Assembly (NCBI RefSeq): GCF_963931295.1
Contig: NZ_OZ007001.1
Coordinates: forward strand, 1,116,001-1,180,000
Reading direction: 5' to 3'
Length of the DNA: 64,000 bases
Source of the DNA: an uncultured Mailhella sp.
GTDB taxonomy: Bacteria > Desulfobacterota > Desulfovibrionia > Desulfovibrionales > Desulfovibrionaceae
Each line of letters opens with the position of its first letter. The first letter of the stretch is position 1. A program made the translations under genes and the position numbers. Shown piece by piece: positions 17,219-27,547 of the stretch. Under the pieces are notes generated by a model. That model searched no databases and was not told the DNA's origin. It saw only the letters and a list, made by a program, of their open reading frames with translations.

Positions 17219-20200
17219 CTAAACTCCCACCCTGAACTCCTTCCAGTCCTTTGCCACCCGCAGCTCCACGCCATTATCCAATGCCTTGAAGTGTTGTCTG
17301 CCGCAGTGGATTTTCAGGGCTTCCGGGGTACGCAGGCCGAAAACGCTGGTGTCACCCTTGGTTTCCAGGACGAAGTAGAGTTTTTTCTCGCCGTCGCGAT
17401 CCAGATACACGGCCCAGTCCGGGTTGTAGGTTCCGATGGGGGTTTCAATTTTGAATGCGCGAGGGATTTTGAAAAACATTTTCACGTCAGGATCGTTGTC
17501 CAAGGCCAAAGCAAAGGGACGCTCCACAGTGCTGCTGTCGTAAATGATATGATCGTAGACGCTGTGCTCGACAGATACGGCATTCTTTTCCAGGTTGGCA
17601 ATAAGCTCTTCGCTGTCGAAAATTTCCTGAATATAATATTCCTGCCCGGCCAGTTTGAGATAGCTGATGCCGTCCACGGCCAGTTGATGGCGACGATTGC
17701 GGATAATTTCCACCGCGCGCTCGATGAACAGTTGCGGATTGTTGCGCAAGTCCTGCAAGCGTCCGCTCTGAAGCAGGATTTCGCAGACCGTAGATCGCTT
17801 GGTCAGGGTCTGTTCACCGATGACAGCCAGCACATCCGGCATGTTGCTGTAGCTGTCTTGGATATCCGTGGTCCGCATTCCCGTTTCCTGATGGCTTACC
17901 CCGGCTGACTCGATATGAATGATCGCGTTTTGCGTGACAAGCCGGGCCGAGGGTATGGGATCCATCTCCTGCAGGTCCTTGACGCACCGGCTGATCAGTA
18001 CGGCGCTGTCGATATTGACTCTGTATGTGGTTTTCTGCTTGATCTTGTTCCATAGCTCCAGAAATTCCGGAGATGCCGTGACCTGTTTCTTCAGCTTGAC
18101 CGTCACGTCTTTGGAAGCGTCGCGGAGAGGGGGACGCCTGTCCGCATTCCTGATGATGGATTCAAAGCGTTCGCGCGCCGCCTCAAATTTTTTCGGCAGA
18201 TCCAGAGTCCCAGTTTTCAGAGCATTTTTCAGGGTATCCTTGATGTTGCCGTTTTTGTCTGTGTAGCCCTTGGCGTGCAAGTGGTTCAGCAATTCCTGGG
18301 CGTCCTCATAGGAAACGGTCTTTTCCGTCTGTACGGTGCGTGTGTAGGTCGCGCCGCACAGGGCGGTTTTCAAGGCGGCGGTTGTCACCGGCGTGGCCGC
18401 GGCAGTGCTTGCCGCGGTAACCGATGTGATTGCTTTGGCGACTTCCACCGTAGCCGCAGCCACTTCCTTCGGCAAATCCAGGCTGTCTTGTTCAACGGCG
18501 GTCTGCAGCGCAGGTTGCGCCCGACCTTCGGGTGAAATGTAACCCTGTTTTTCGAGGTGCGCGACAATCTGCGCGACTTCTTCCGGGGTGATGGTCTTTT
18601 GTTCCTCAATGGTATCCGTGTACGTCATCCCGGTAAACAGGCTCAGTTGCAGAACGCCGAACTTCAGGCCGGTTTCATCCTCGATTTCCTTCTGGAGCGT
18701 GGCCGCAAATTCGGCAAAACTCTCGTTCGCCATGACGTGCAGCAGATTGATATCCTTGTCGTCAATGCGCTCGCCGTCCTGGTTCACGCACAAACGCAGG
18801 CCGCGCCCGACTTTCTGACGACAGGTGAATACAGATTTCTGCTCAATCAGCGTGCAGACTTGAAAAACGTTGGGGTTGTCCCATCCCTCTTTCAGAGCCG
18901 AATGCGAGAAAATGAAACGCAGCGGACAGTTAAAAGACAGCAGCCATTCCTTGTCTTTCATGATGGTGTTGTAGGTGCTGGTGTCGTCCTGGGTATCGCC
19001 TCTGGTGTCCTTGTAGTGGCCCTTTTTGTCCTGAGAAAAATAGCCGTCATGCACTTTTTCAACCGGATTGCGGAACCGCTCCTTAAGCTCGGCGTACTTC
19101 GGCAGATTCAAAAGTTCGTGGTAACACTCCTCGAACATTTCCGCATAAGGCCCTTTTCCGCCTTCCGGGGTGCGGTATTTTTTAACCTCGTCGATAAAGA
19201 ACAGAGAAAGTACCTTGATGCCCTTTTTCGTAAGGCGCAATTCCTTGTCAAAATGGGTCTCAATAGTGCGGCGAATCTGCGCCCGCTTGACGATGTTCTC
19301 ATCAATGCCGCCGATGGTCCGGCCTAGTTTAAGAAATTCCGTATTGCCGAATTCAACACATTCATATCCCGGTGTGCAGTCGATGCCCGCCACCGTGTAC
19401 CCTTCATAAAGCTCACGCCGACCGGAAAGGACAAACAAGTCTGAATTCGGTTTTATGGTGACGTTTTTGCGGGACACCTTACCGTCTTTAGCGGCGACGT
19501 CCATTTCCACTTTGGCCCGATAGCCCTTGTCGTCTTTGGTTACGGAAAGCAGTTTGATGTACGGCTTGTTGAATCCGTGGGCCACCTGGTTGGAAAACAC
19601 ACAGATCTGCTTCACCAGTCCCATCTGGTAGGCGTCAACCGGCGTCAGGCGAAACAGCAGATTGACTTTTTCCCGGTGGGTAGCGGAATAACGCAGCACG
19701 CAGAGCGGATTCAGCGAGGCAATAGCTTCCTTTGCCTTGGGCGTGTTGTCCACGCTCTGCGGTTCGTCAATGATCACTATGGGCCGGGTATCGCGGATAA
19801 AACGCATGGCGGATTCGCCGGAGAGCCGGTCCTGAACCTGATTGATGACGTTCTCGGCCTTTTTAAACGCGTCGATGTTGATGATCATGATTTCGATGTT
19901 GGCGCTGGTTGCGAACTGGCGCACATCGGACAAACGGGCGCTGTTGTAAATGAAATAACGGCACGGAACACGGTTGTAGAGAACGCCGAAGTGCTCCTGC
20001 GTGACTTGCAGAGATTTGTACCCCCCCTCGCGGATGGCCACGGACGGCACCACGATGATGAACTTGGCGAAGCCGAAACGCTTGTGCAGCTCAAAGATGG
20101 TTTTGGTATAGACGTAGGTTTTCCCGGTTCCCGTCTCCATTTCCACGCTGAACTGCCTGCCTTCCAGATCATGCGTCATGGGCAGGGTATTGTGTTTCTG

Positions 20201-20401
20201 CACTGCCTGCATGTTGGCGAGCATGGCGGCGTCATCAATAAGCAGGGCATTGCCGATACCGTACTGATTTTCCAGCAGGGAAAACTGTTCGCCCTGGACA
20301 ATAGAGAAGGTGGCGGTCTTCTTTTCCTGACCGATGAACAGATCAGCCACAGCATTGACGGCGGCTGTCTGGAAAGATTGTTTGATAAACTTAAGTTTCA
20401 T
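17219..20401 (-). CDS. res: Type III restriction enzyme, Res subunit
   Basis: The 1060-aa product has superfamily 2 helicase motifs: Walker A METGTGKTYVYTKTIFE, DEPQ box VIIDEPQSVDN, SAT motif LRYSATHREKV, and FIFSHSALKEGWDNPNVFQV with QKVGRGLRL (motifs V-VI). A C-terminal endonuclease domain shows NPDWAVYLD followed by LYFVLETKGD, the PD-ExK-type site. An Ala/Thr-rich linker (about residues 645-675) joins them. Res cuts DNA only in complex with Mod, using ATP. Its mod gene lies at 21760-24664 and is IS-interrupted, with an unrelated gene between them. The ribosome site before ATG 20401 is weak. Confidence 0.93.
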   Translation of the reverse strand: MKLKFIKQSFQTAAVNAVADLFIGQEKKTATFSIVQGEQFSLLENQYGIGNALLIDDAAMLANMQAVQKHNTLPMTHDLEGRQFSVEMETGTGKTYVYTKTIFELHKRFGFAKFIIVVPSVAIREGGYKSLQVTQEHFGVLYNRVPCRYFIYNSARLSDVRQFATSANIEIMIINIDAFKKAENVINQVQDRLSGESAMRFIRDTRPIVIIDEPQSVDNTPKAKEAIASLNPLCVLRYSATHREKVNLLFRLTPVDAYQMGLVKQICVFSNQVAHGFNKPYIKLLSVTKDDKGYRAKVEMDVAAKDGKVSRKNVTIKPNSDLFVLSGRRELYEGYTVAGIDCTPGYECVEFGNTEFLKLGRTIGGIDENIVKRAQIRRTIETHFDKELRLTKKGIKVLSLFFIDEVKKYRTPEGGKGPYAEMFEECYHELLNLPKYAELKERFRNPVEKVHDGYFSQDKKGHYKDTRGDTQDDTSTYNTIMKDKEWLLSFNCPLRFIFSHSALKEGWDNPNVFQVCTLIEQKSVFTCRQKVGRGLRLCVNQDGERIDDKDINLLHVMANESFAEFAATLQKEIEDETGLKFGVLQLSLFTGMTYTDTIEEQKTITPEEVAQIVAHLEKQGYISPEGRAQPALQTAVEQDSLDLPKEVAAATVEVAKAITSVTAASTAAATPVTTAALKTALCGATYTRTVQTEKTVSYEDAQELLNHLHAKGYTDKNGNIKDTLKNALKTGTLDLPKKFEAARERFESIIRNADRRPPLRDASKDVTVKLKKQVTASPEFLELWNKIKQKTTYRVNIDSAVLISRCVKDLQEMDPIPSARLVTQNAIIHIESAGVSHQETGMRTTDIQDSYSNMPDVLAVIGEQTLTKRSTVCEILLQSGRLQDLRNNPQLFIERAVEIIRNRRHQLAVDGISYLKLAGQEYYIQEIFDSEELIANLEKNAVSVEHSVYDHIIYDSSTVERPFALALDNDPDVKMFFKIPRAFKIETPIGTYNPDWAVYLDRDGEKKLYFVLETKGDTSVFGLRTPEALKIHCGRQHFKALDNGVELRVAKDWKEFRVGV

Positions 20402-20455
20402 GACAGTCTAAAATATAAATCCTTAAAGTATTAACTTAATAATTAGGTTACCTGG

Positions 20456-21688
20456 TTAGCTATGTCGACTTTTTTTACTTTTTTGCTTTTTCATAGCCAA
20501 TATAAAAAGTAAAATGTCAATACAAACCATTGATGAACATGAAAACAATAATTCAACACACCCGTTTATGTAGTCAAAATAATCGATTGTATATATTTTT
20601 TGGGGATCTTTTTTGGGTTGGTACGATATTATTTTTTTTGTTGGATCGTATTCAAATGTTGCATGATGAGAGCCGTTACGAATCGAAACATTATATTCTG
20701 AATAAATATTGATAAATTCCGGTATTCTCTCAAAGCACTTTATTCTATTTACTTTATCTATCTGTAAATAATTATCTAATGTAAAATCTTTTGTGGCGAA
20801 TGTATCATATTCTATTCCTGCTTCAATATTTTGAATAGCTGCAAAAGTAACAGCACCAGAACCAAGGACCTCAAAAGCAAATCCATAAAAGTCACGCGTC
20901 TTAGCGAAATCATATGAAGACAAAGCGCTTTTAATGAAAGGTCTATTCAACTTATAACTTATGAACAGTTGTGAATATTCAGAATAGGCATCAAAAAATC
21001 TTTCAAATATAGAATAATACTTTCTAATCCTATTTTTTACATTGCTACTATGGTAAACTAAATATTTGTCAAATTCTTCTTCATACTTTTCTGCTATTTC
21101 ATAAATTTTCTCTTTTGCATCGATGAGTAATTGAATCCTACCGTTACAAAGGGTTCTTGCGCAAAAGTCATAAATCCAGTGAAGAGCACCAGCAGCACTC
21201 TCCGGATATTGTATGCTATTTTGTTTTGATATATTGTCTGCAAGAGTAATATTATTCTTATTGAATTGAGACCAAGCCCTTTTAATTTTTGGCCACTCGT
21301 CATCAAGACGCAAGATCCTTTCTGCTTCTGACACACCTCTTTCATATTCTTTCCGATCTAATGTTACCCCTTTTTCTTTCATTTCGGCAAACAATTGCTG
21401 AGCGGCAAAAATTCCGGGACTAAAGAATGGATCATGCCTATAACTTTCTGGAATTTGGTTTTCCGAAGATAAATTTTCAATTATGCCTTCCTCCTCACAG
21501 CATTCACAATTATTAACTAAATCGAAACCAACATTAGGTGGATTCGATAAATCAAGCTTTATTTCTATCTCTTCACCACATCCAGAACAGTTAAATACAT
21601 GTTTTTGTTCTTTTGAGTGACCAATATCAATCCTCAGAGTCGAAATGGTACCACAAGTGAGGCATTTTACGTTTATTCTTTGAATCAT
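20456..21688 (-). CDS. Zinc-ribbon protein with HEPN-like RNxxxH motif, unknown function
   Basis: The 410-aa product starts MIQRINVKCLTCGTI. Cys9, Cys12, Cys34 and Cys37 form a zinc ribbon, and a further CxCC follows at 61-64. The middle is helical and charged. Near the end R337-N338-G-S-H-H342 fits the RX4-6H signature of HEPN ribonucleases with the usual polar residue after Arg, and a hydrophobic helix follows (CVELLFSCSSMVCIDILLFI). It sits between mod and res, an unusual place. It is far more AT-rich than both, which indicates separate acquisition. AGGGGA precedes the start. HEPN assignment is a motif-level inference; it could be a simple insertion-site passenger. Confidence 0.6.
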   Translation of the reverse strand: MIQRINVKCLTCGTISTLRIDIGHSKEQKHVFNCSGCGEEIEIKLDLSNPPNVGFDLVNNCECCEEEGIIENLSSENQIPESYRHDPFFSPGIFAAQQLFAEMKEKGVTLDRKEYERGVSEAERILRLDDEWPKIKRAWSQFNKNNITLADNISKQNSIQYPESAAGALHWIYDFCARTLCNGRIQLLIDAKEKIYEIAEKYEEEFDKYLVYHSSNVKNRIRKYYSIFERFFDAYSEYSQLFISYKLNRPFIKSALSSYDFAKTRDFYGFAFEVLGSGAVTFAAIQNIEAGIEYDTFATKDFTLDNYLQIDKVNRIKCFERIPEFINIYSEYNVSIRNGSHHATFEYDPTKKIISYQPKKDPQKIYTIDYFDYINGCVELLFSCSSMVCIDILLFILAMKKQKSKKSRHS

Positions 21689-23820
21689 TTACATGTCCCC
21701 TTTGCAATAGATTCCAGACGATACAGAATGTCACTATTTTTACACAATTATCAAAAAACTTAGACTAACTTCAGCTCAATATTCCTGTCACGCAGGATAT
21801 AGAAGGCGTTGGACATAGCCGTATCGTCGGCCAGGGAGTTTTCGGACAGAACGATTTGCCCCGGCGCGTACTCCGCCATTTCCTCGACCATTTCCACGGT
21901 CAGACCGTCCGACAGGCAGATAAGCAGCAGAAAATCCCCCACAGACCAGGCGGTTTTGCCGGAAATATCCACCGACGACACGTTGTACGTCAGGGGAACG
22001 CCCATCTTGAGCATGATTTCATACACTACATCCAGATCGGTCCGGTCCGGCTTTATCCGGTCGATCATATTGTGCAGCCGGTTGCTGATGGAAAGCAGAT
22101 CATCTTCCGGGAAGGGCGTGCTGTCCCAGGTTTTCAGATTGGAGGAATCCAGCTTGAAGACCTTGAAACCGGTGTCAGGCAACGGAGAATTACCTGAAGC
22201 ATCTTCACCATCAGGGACAAGCGAAAGCTGTTCCGCATGTTTTGTCATCTGTTTTTCATGCTGCTTTGCAGGTTCGATATTCTCAAGTATCTTCGCACCG
22301 GCCCGCCGAATGCGCTCCTTGCCTATTTCACAGATATTTTTGTATCCGGCCTTGAACGCTTCCGAACTTTCCGGACAAAGTTCCGGAAGCTGCACCATAA
22401 TAAAACGACGCTTGCCTCCGTCTTCTGCATTGAGCTGCATCACCGCATGGGCCGTACTTCCAGATCCAGAAAAAAAGTCCAGAATTATCGCATTCGAATC
22501 ATCACCACAAACGTAGTCAAAAAGTTTTGCAAGTTCAAAATGATCTTTGGGGTTATCGAAAAATTTTCCACCCAGCAATTTTCTAAAATATTTAATAGCG
22601 ACCTGCGATTGTTTATAGAAATAACTTCCACGTACTTGGGTCGCTAGTTCTTCTTCGTTGGATTCTTCATTAACTAAATCCAATTCATCTCCAGAATGCA
22701 CGGGGCGTATATGTGCCTTGCGGAATGGAGGATCTGTTTCATCCTTACGAAATTCGACCAATCCCAGAGAAATTTGTCGTTGCATTTCTTGAGGTGACGA
22801 GTAGATCCAGCCACGCTCAGGCACTTTGCACGCTTTACCAGTTATAGGATGAATTACATCATAGCGAGGACCTCCGCCGCCGGGCCATGAAATATCACGA
22901 TCTCGCCAAGGGCCATTTGCATCAACCCGTTTATATCGACTCCATTTTTTTGAAGGATGTTTTGCTGGTAACGACGAAAACCATTGTTGTAGTTCTTTTT
23001 CAATTGAAGCATCATCGGTGCCATATTCTTCACGAAGTTTTAAATATTTCTCCCAAATTTCTTTTGTTCCTGGTTTGTTTTCGCGCCAGATAGTCTTAAG
23101 CTCCCGGAGTCTACACAGACTCTTTGCATAAAGGAGAAGGTACTCATGACCAACTGAAAAAAGTTTGGCGTCGTTTTTTCGCCCTTTTTCCCAAACGAGA
23201 CAGGCGACAAAATTCTCTTCCCCAAAAACTTCATCACATAACTTCCGCAAGTTATGCACTTCATGGTCATCTATGGAAATAAAAATAACCCCGTCATCAC
23301 GCAACAAATTCGCCGCCAGGCGCAAGCGCGGGTACATCATGTTCAGCCAGTTGGTATGAAAGCGGCCCATGACCTCAGGGTTGCTTTTGGTGGTCTGGCT
23401 GGTCACTTCCCTGTAGCGTTCGAGCGGGTCTTTAAAATCATCCTCGTACACAAAATCGTTGCCCGTATTGTACGGCGGGTCGATGTAGATCATCTTCACC
23501 TGCCTAAAATACGAAGCCTGCAACAGCTTTAAGACTTCCAGGTTGTCGCCTTCAATATACAGATTCTGCGTGGTGTCGAAGTTGACGCTTTCTTCAGGAC
23601 ACGGACGAAGCGTTGCCGTAGAACGCTGCTGGGCCAGGCGCAGGCACTCGCTTTTCCCCTTCCAGGTAAATTCGTACTTCTCAAAATCCTTGAGGATGTA
23701 TTCGCCGCAGAGTGAAAGCAGCTTGTCGATATCCAGCTTGCCCTCCACAAAGCACTGCGGGAAAACCGAAGCCAGCTTTTCGCGCTCGGTCAGTTCAATA
23801 TTCTTGGAGAGTCCTTCTAG

Positions 23821-24651
23821 ATAGTGTCGTCAAATTATGTTTGCCCACAAAGATATGCATCTGATTTGAACGGCGGCAAGAAAAGATGCACATCTTTTGG
23901 CATATCGTGTGGCAATTCCCCGCCAGCGCTTGAGATGGAGAAAAGCATTCTCGACAAGATGCCTGACTTTGTAGAGCTCTCTGTCATAGTTGCGTGATAT
24001 TTTACGACTTCTCTTTGGCGGGATGACAACCTGGAAACCGGATTCACCTGCTTTGCGGAGAATACTCTCCGTATCGTAGCCTCTATCAGCCAAAAGTGCC
24101 CCGGCACTCAACCCGTCAATCAACGCACAGGCCTCTTTGCAATCAGCTCGGGTACCTTCTGTAACAATAACTCTGACCGGCATACCATGCGCATCCACGG
24201 CCAGGTGTATTTTTGAGTTGAGCCCCCTTTTGTGCGGCTCATGGCCTCATTACCTCCCGCAGCGCCCGCCGCATGGGGATGTACTTTGCAATGACTGGCA
24301 TCAATGATGAGCCATTCAAAATCAGGTTCGACAATGAGAGCTTCGAGTATTTTCTCCCAAACTCCCCGATCTCGCCATCGGCAGAAGCGGCGATGTGTAT
24401 TTTTCCAGTCGCCAAGATCGGGGGGTAAATCCCGCCACGGAGCCCCGGTTCTCAGTATCCAGAAGACGGTGTTGATAAACAATCGGTTATCGGCGGAAGG
24501 ACGACCGACAGAGCCTTTGGAACCGGGAAGAAGTTTTTCAATATTTGCCCATACCTTGTCGGAAATATCATGCCTCCGATGTGCCGCCATATGGTCTCTC
24601 CTCATTGTAAGTGAAGAGATTATAACATACTTTTAAATTTGACGACACTAT
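23821..24651 (-). mobile_element. IS5-family insertion sequence in mod
   Basis: The ends are 16-bp perfect inverted repeats (ATAGTGTCGTCAAATT at 23821-23836 and its complement at 24636-24651). A 4-bp CTAG is duplicated on both sides (23817-23820 and 24652-24655). The 831-bp length and two-frame transposase fit the IS427 group. It is a different element from the one at 11216-12047: the ends and the protein sequences do not match. Confidence 0.92.
23830..24605 (-). CDS. IS5-family transposase, two frames joined by -1 frameshift
   Basis: OrfA (24120-24605) starts at ATG 24605 or ATG 24590 and reads HDISDKVWANIEKLLPGSKG, RTGAPWRDLPPDLGDWKNTH and WLIIDASHCKVHPHAAGA. OrfB continues after a -1 slip in the AAAAGGGGG run (24222-24231, minus strand) with GLNSKIHLAVDAHGMPVRV, LLADRGYDTESILRKAG and YKVRHLVENAFLHLKRWRG, giving the DDE triad. 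The stop (23830) lies inside the terminal repeat. Both frames look intact. Confidence 0.88.
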
Positions 24652-24688
24652 CTAGTTTTTCCATAAAATCACCCGGTTTTCCTGAAAA

Positions 24689-27547
24689 TCATGCCGTGCC
24701 GCTTACCTGTACCACAAACAGACGTTCCATCGTTGCGGCAAGTTGCGCGTCAGCCAAAAGCTCTTGTATGTGTTCTTCGAGCTCCGTGTCCAGTTGACGG
24801 TGTTGAGCGGACAGTTGTTGTTCCGCCCGCCTCAACTCTGCGGTCAATCGGCTGCATCGGCGTTGCAGGGACAGTCGCTCCATGCGCGAAAGCTCCTTGT
24901 CCAAAGCGGCCCTGGCTGTTTTCACCTGGAAGCGTAACCCCTCAAGACGGCGCATCAGCTCGACTTTACGCTCGGCCGCCTTGTTTTTCAAAGCGTTGAC
25001 GGCCTCTTTTTCCGCTGAATCGGTTTCCGTAAGCACCTTGCGGATAAAATCATCGCCGGAAATGAGTCTGTCCAGCTTATGCTCCACGGCAGGACGCAAA
25101 TGGCGGTTACGTTTGCCCACAGGTTCGCCCCGTACAGAGAAGTCACGCACCGGTAAGGCCATGAGCGCGGCGCATTCGTCATGGGAAAGCACGCGGCCGG
25201 AACGGGTTTCCCCTGTCAGCGGATAAAAGGCATACCCGCCCCAAAAGTTCCCCTTGGGCCGAACCCGCACTTCATACAATGCAAGTTCGCACGGCTCAAT
25301 ATCCGCGTCTACAACAAGGCTCCCGCTTTCCGGAATGCCGCGCCAGAACATTTCTCCAAAGATACCTCTTGCAAGAGAACCGGTGACCGTGTGACGGCCG
25401 GAGCGCGGCTGATAGTCTTTGGCCATGCCATATTCCATGCGGCGCAACGCCTTGCCGGTGAATACCTTGGGCGGCGGAAGATGCGTAACGGCAACCGTGC
25501 GGGTTGCGTCATCCAGACGAAAGCCCTGTTTTCCTGCAAAAAACCAGCGAGTGACATACCACAGGTCGTCTTCAATCTCTTTTGTCTTGGCTTCGATATA
25601 GCGCGGGGTGATGTAAACCTTTTCCGCTATATCCCTGGTGAAGGAAGTGAACAGCGAATGTTCGGCCCGGCTTACAAGCTCTTTGTTCTGCGCTTCAAAC
25701 CGCTCCAATGTGCTTTGATGGGTCTGCTCTATCTCCTGTCTGGTCCGGGCCTTGGCGAGCATGTTGGAAAAATTGCCTTCCGAATCATTGCTGAAGTTGC
25801 CGATTACCGTATCCGACATGCCGAAGATGCCGGAAAATTGCAGAATACGTTTGTTGATCAGCTCCAGAGTACGCACATCAGCAAAATTGTTGCGGTTCAG
25901 GAAATTGAGAATGATCACGTCCGACTGCTGCCCCTGTCGGTGACAACGGTTGATGCGCTGCTCAAGGGTGAGCGTATTGTACGGCAAATCGTAGTTGATA
26001 ACAAAGGAACAGAATTCCAGATTGAAACCTTCCGCCCCGATATCCGTGGAAATGAGAATTTTCGCCTCATCCTGAAAGCGTTTCATGATGGAATACTCGC
26101 GGGTTTTCCCGCCGTGATAGGTCAGCACCCTGCCCTTGTACGGGCCGTTATCCAGCAGGGAAAACAAAAAATCCTGCGTGGCCCGGTTTTCGGTGAAGAT
26201 AAGGGCTTTCTGCTTTGCGCCCAGTTCCTTGAGCCGGGCAAAGCCCTGCTTCAAGCCTGCAAGCAGTTCTGTAGCCTTGGCATTTTGTTTGATGCAGGAG
26301 GCCAAAGTCTGCATGTGATGAAGTTCGGAAAGTTCAGCGGCAATATGCGCGCTCTTTATTTCAGCGCTGGATTCCATCCGTCGAATTACGCCGCGCAACA
26401 GTTTGTCTAAAGCAAATGTGGAGGAGGAAAAAGTGCGAAAGAACAGGAGCGCCAGATCGTACTGGTCCATGTTCGGGAATGCGACCCTGCTCCCCTTTTG
26501 CACATACCTATCAAGCAGATCATACAGTTCCTGCTCTTTGGGAGTGAGCGTGAATTCAGCGGTAATCGGAATGCGGTCCGGAATCTTGACGTAGTTCGTT
26601 ACTTCCTGTCTGGTGGTCCGAAAACAGAAGGGGCCGACTCTGTCAGCCAGTTCCGGATAGTTTTCAGGCTTGCGGAAATAACGCTCGTAAAACGCTTTTT
26701 CATCCGGAAACACCGTCTCGTCAATAACATGAATCAGACCGTACAGATCCATGATGGAGTTCTGCATGGGCGTGGCCGTAAGCAGAATCTTGAAGGCTCT
26801 GCCGACCGCGTTTTTCAAAACAGCGGCGGTCTTGTTGGTGTCCGCGTATATCCGGCGAAGATGGTGGGCTTCTTCAAAAACAACCGCGTCCCACTGCACC
26901 TTGGCGATGTATTCGACATTTTGCGCCGCAATGTCGTAGGTCGTCAGAACAATCCCATCCTGAAGAAAAGGATTGCCGTCCCCATTGTAGCTTACGTCAT
27001 GAACCGTGGCCAAGTCCAATGCAAAACAGGGAACAGAGAAACTTTTATCAATGGTCTCGCGCCATTGGTAAAGCAAGGGAGTGGGCACAACAAGCAACAG
27101 CCGGTCTTTGCCCTCATACCAAAGCTGGCTGATGATCAACAGGGCTTCATACGTTTTACCCAACGAACCCTCGTCACACAAAATAACGCCTTTCAGATAC
27201 GGTGAACGCAAGGCAAAACGCGCGGCTGCTATCTGGTAGGGATAGACTTCAATATTGGAAGACGCGAAAACAGCCGTCAGTCTGTCCTGACCAAAGGCGT
27301 AGTTTGAAAGCTTATGGGCTTTGTACAGGGCGTGAAAAGGGGACAAGGACAACTGTTTTTCCTCCTTTTCTTTTTTAGGTAAGAAAAAAGCCCTCGTCAA
27401 TTGATACCGCGCGGCGTTTTGGTCCGTTCCAAGGTAAAAACAGCCAACTTCACGCTTATGACACGTTTCCATCCAGTGTGGTGGAACCGAGGGTAAGCAT
27501 GGCAAGGTTCTGTCGATATCTTTCAATTGTGTCACGGTGATACTCAT
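24689..27547 (-). CDS. SNF2/RapA-like DNA helicase of the type III R-M cassette
   Basis: The 952-aa product has superfamily 2 Snf2-type motifs: I LCDEGSLGKTYEALL (a variant of DEMGLGKT), II VFEEAHHLRRIY, III LLTATPMQNSIMDLYGL, V LISTDIGAEGFNLEFC and VI LEQRINRCHRQGQQSDV. A long C-terminal part includes a basic coiled coil (about residues 840-930). ATG 27547 follows AGGGGA; the longer frame upstream is not used. It lies 24 bp before the native mod start, so they were one operon. Snf2 helicases accompany methylases in several phage-defence systems such as DISARM, but no other DISARM gene is here. Confidence 0.85.
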   Translation of the reverse strand: MSITVTQLKDIDRTLPCLPSVPPHWMETCHKREVGCFYLGTDQNAARYQLTRAFFLPKKEKEEKQLSLSPFHALYKAHKLSNYAFGQDRLTAVFASSNIEVYPYQIAAARFALRSPYLKGVILCDEGSLGKTYEALLIISQLWYEGKDRLLLVVPTPLLYQWRETIDKSFSVPCFALDLATVHDVSYNGDGNPFLQDGIVLTTYDIAAQNVEYIAKVQWDAVVFEEAHHLRRIYADTNKTAAVLKNAVGRAFKILLTATPMQNSIMDLYGLIHVIDETVFPDEKAFYERYFRKPENYPELADRVGPFCFRTTRQEVTNYVKIPDRIPITAEFTLTPKEQELYDLLDRYVQKGSRVAFPNMDQYDLALLFFRTFSSSTFALDKLLRGVIRRMESSAEIKSAHIAAELSELHHMQTLASCIKQNAKATELLAGLKQGFARLKELGAKQKALIFTENRATQDFLFSLLDNGPYKGRVLTYHGGKTREYSIMKRFQDEAKILISTDIGAEGFNLEFCSFVINYDLPYNTLTLEQRINRCHRQGQQSDVIILNFLNRNNFADVRTLELINKRILQFSGIFGMSDTVIGNFSNDSEGNFSNMLAKARTRQEIEQTHQSTLERFEAQNKELVSRAEHSLFTSFTRDIAEKVYITPRYIEAKTKEIEDDLWYVTRWFFAGKQGFRLDDATRTVAVTHLPPPKVFTGKALRRMEYGMAKDYQPRSGRHTVTGSLARGIFGEMFWRGIPESGSLVVDADIEPCELALYEVRVRPKGNFWGGYAFYPLTGETRSGRVLSHDECAALMALPVRDFSVRGEPVGKRNRHLRPAVEHKLDRLISGDDFIRKVLTETDSAEKEAVNALKNKAAERKVELMRRLEGLRFQVKTARAALDKELSRMERLSLQRRCSRLTAELRRAEQQLSAQHRQLDTELEEHIQELLADAQLAATMERLFVVQVSGTA

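Larger units (their letters stand above)
21760..24664 (-). pseudogene. mod: Type III DNA methyltransferase mod, interrupted by an IS at codon 4
   Basis: The body (21760-23816) encodes an N6-adenine/N4-cytosine methylase: IYIDPPYNTGNDF (catalytic DPPY), GVIFISIDDHEVHNL, and LDFFSGSGSTAHAVMQL (SAM-binding FxGxG). The true start is ATG 24664. Its first codons, ATG GAA AAA CTA, are cut off by the IS at 23821-24651. Excising the IS and one CTAG copy restores MEKLEGLSKNIELTEREKLA and so on into the body. The remaining body has only a GTG near 23748 without a good ribosome site. Loss of Mod should also disable Res. Confidence 0.88.

Noticed and set aside
24689-27547. DISARM or BREX system
   Set aside because: A Snf2-type helicase and a methylase are present, but no DrmB, DrmC, PglX or PglZ-like gene was found. 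The methylase and nuclease are of type III form.
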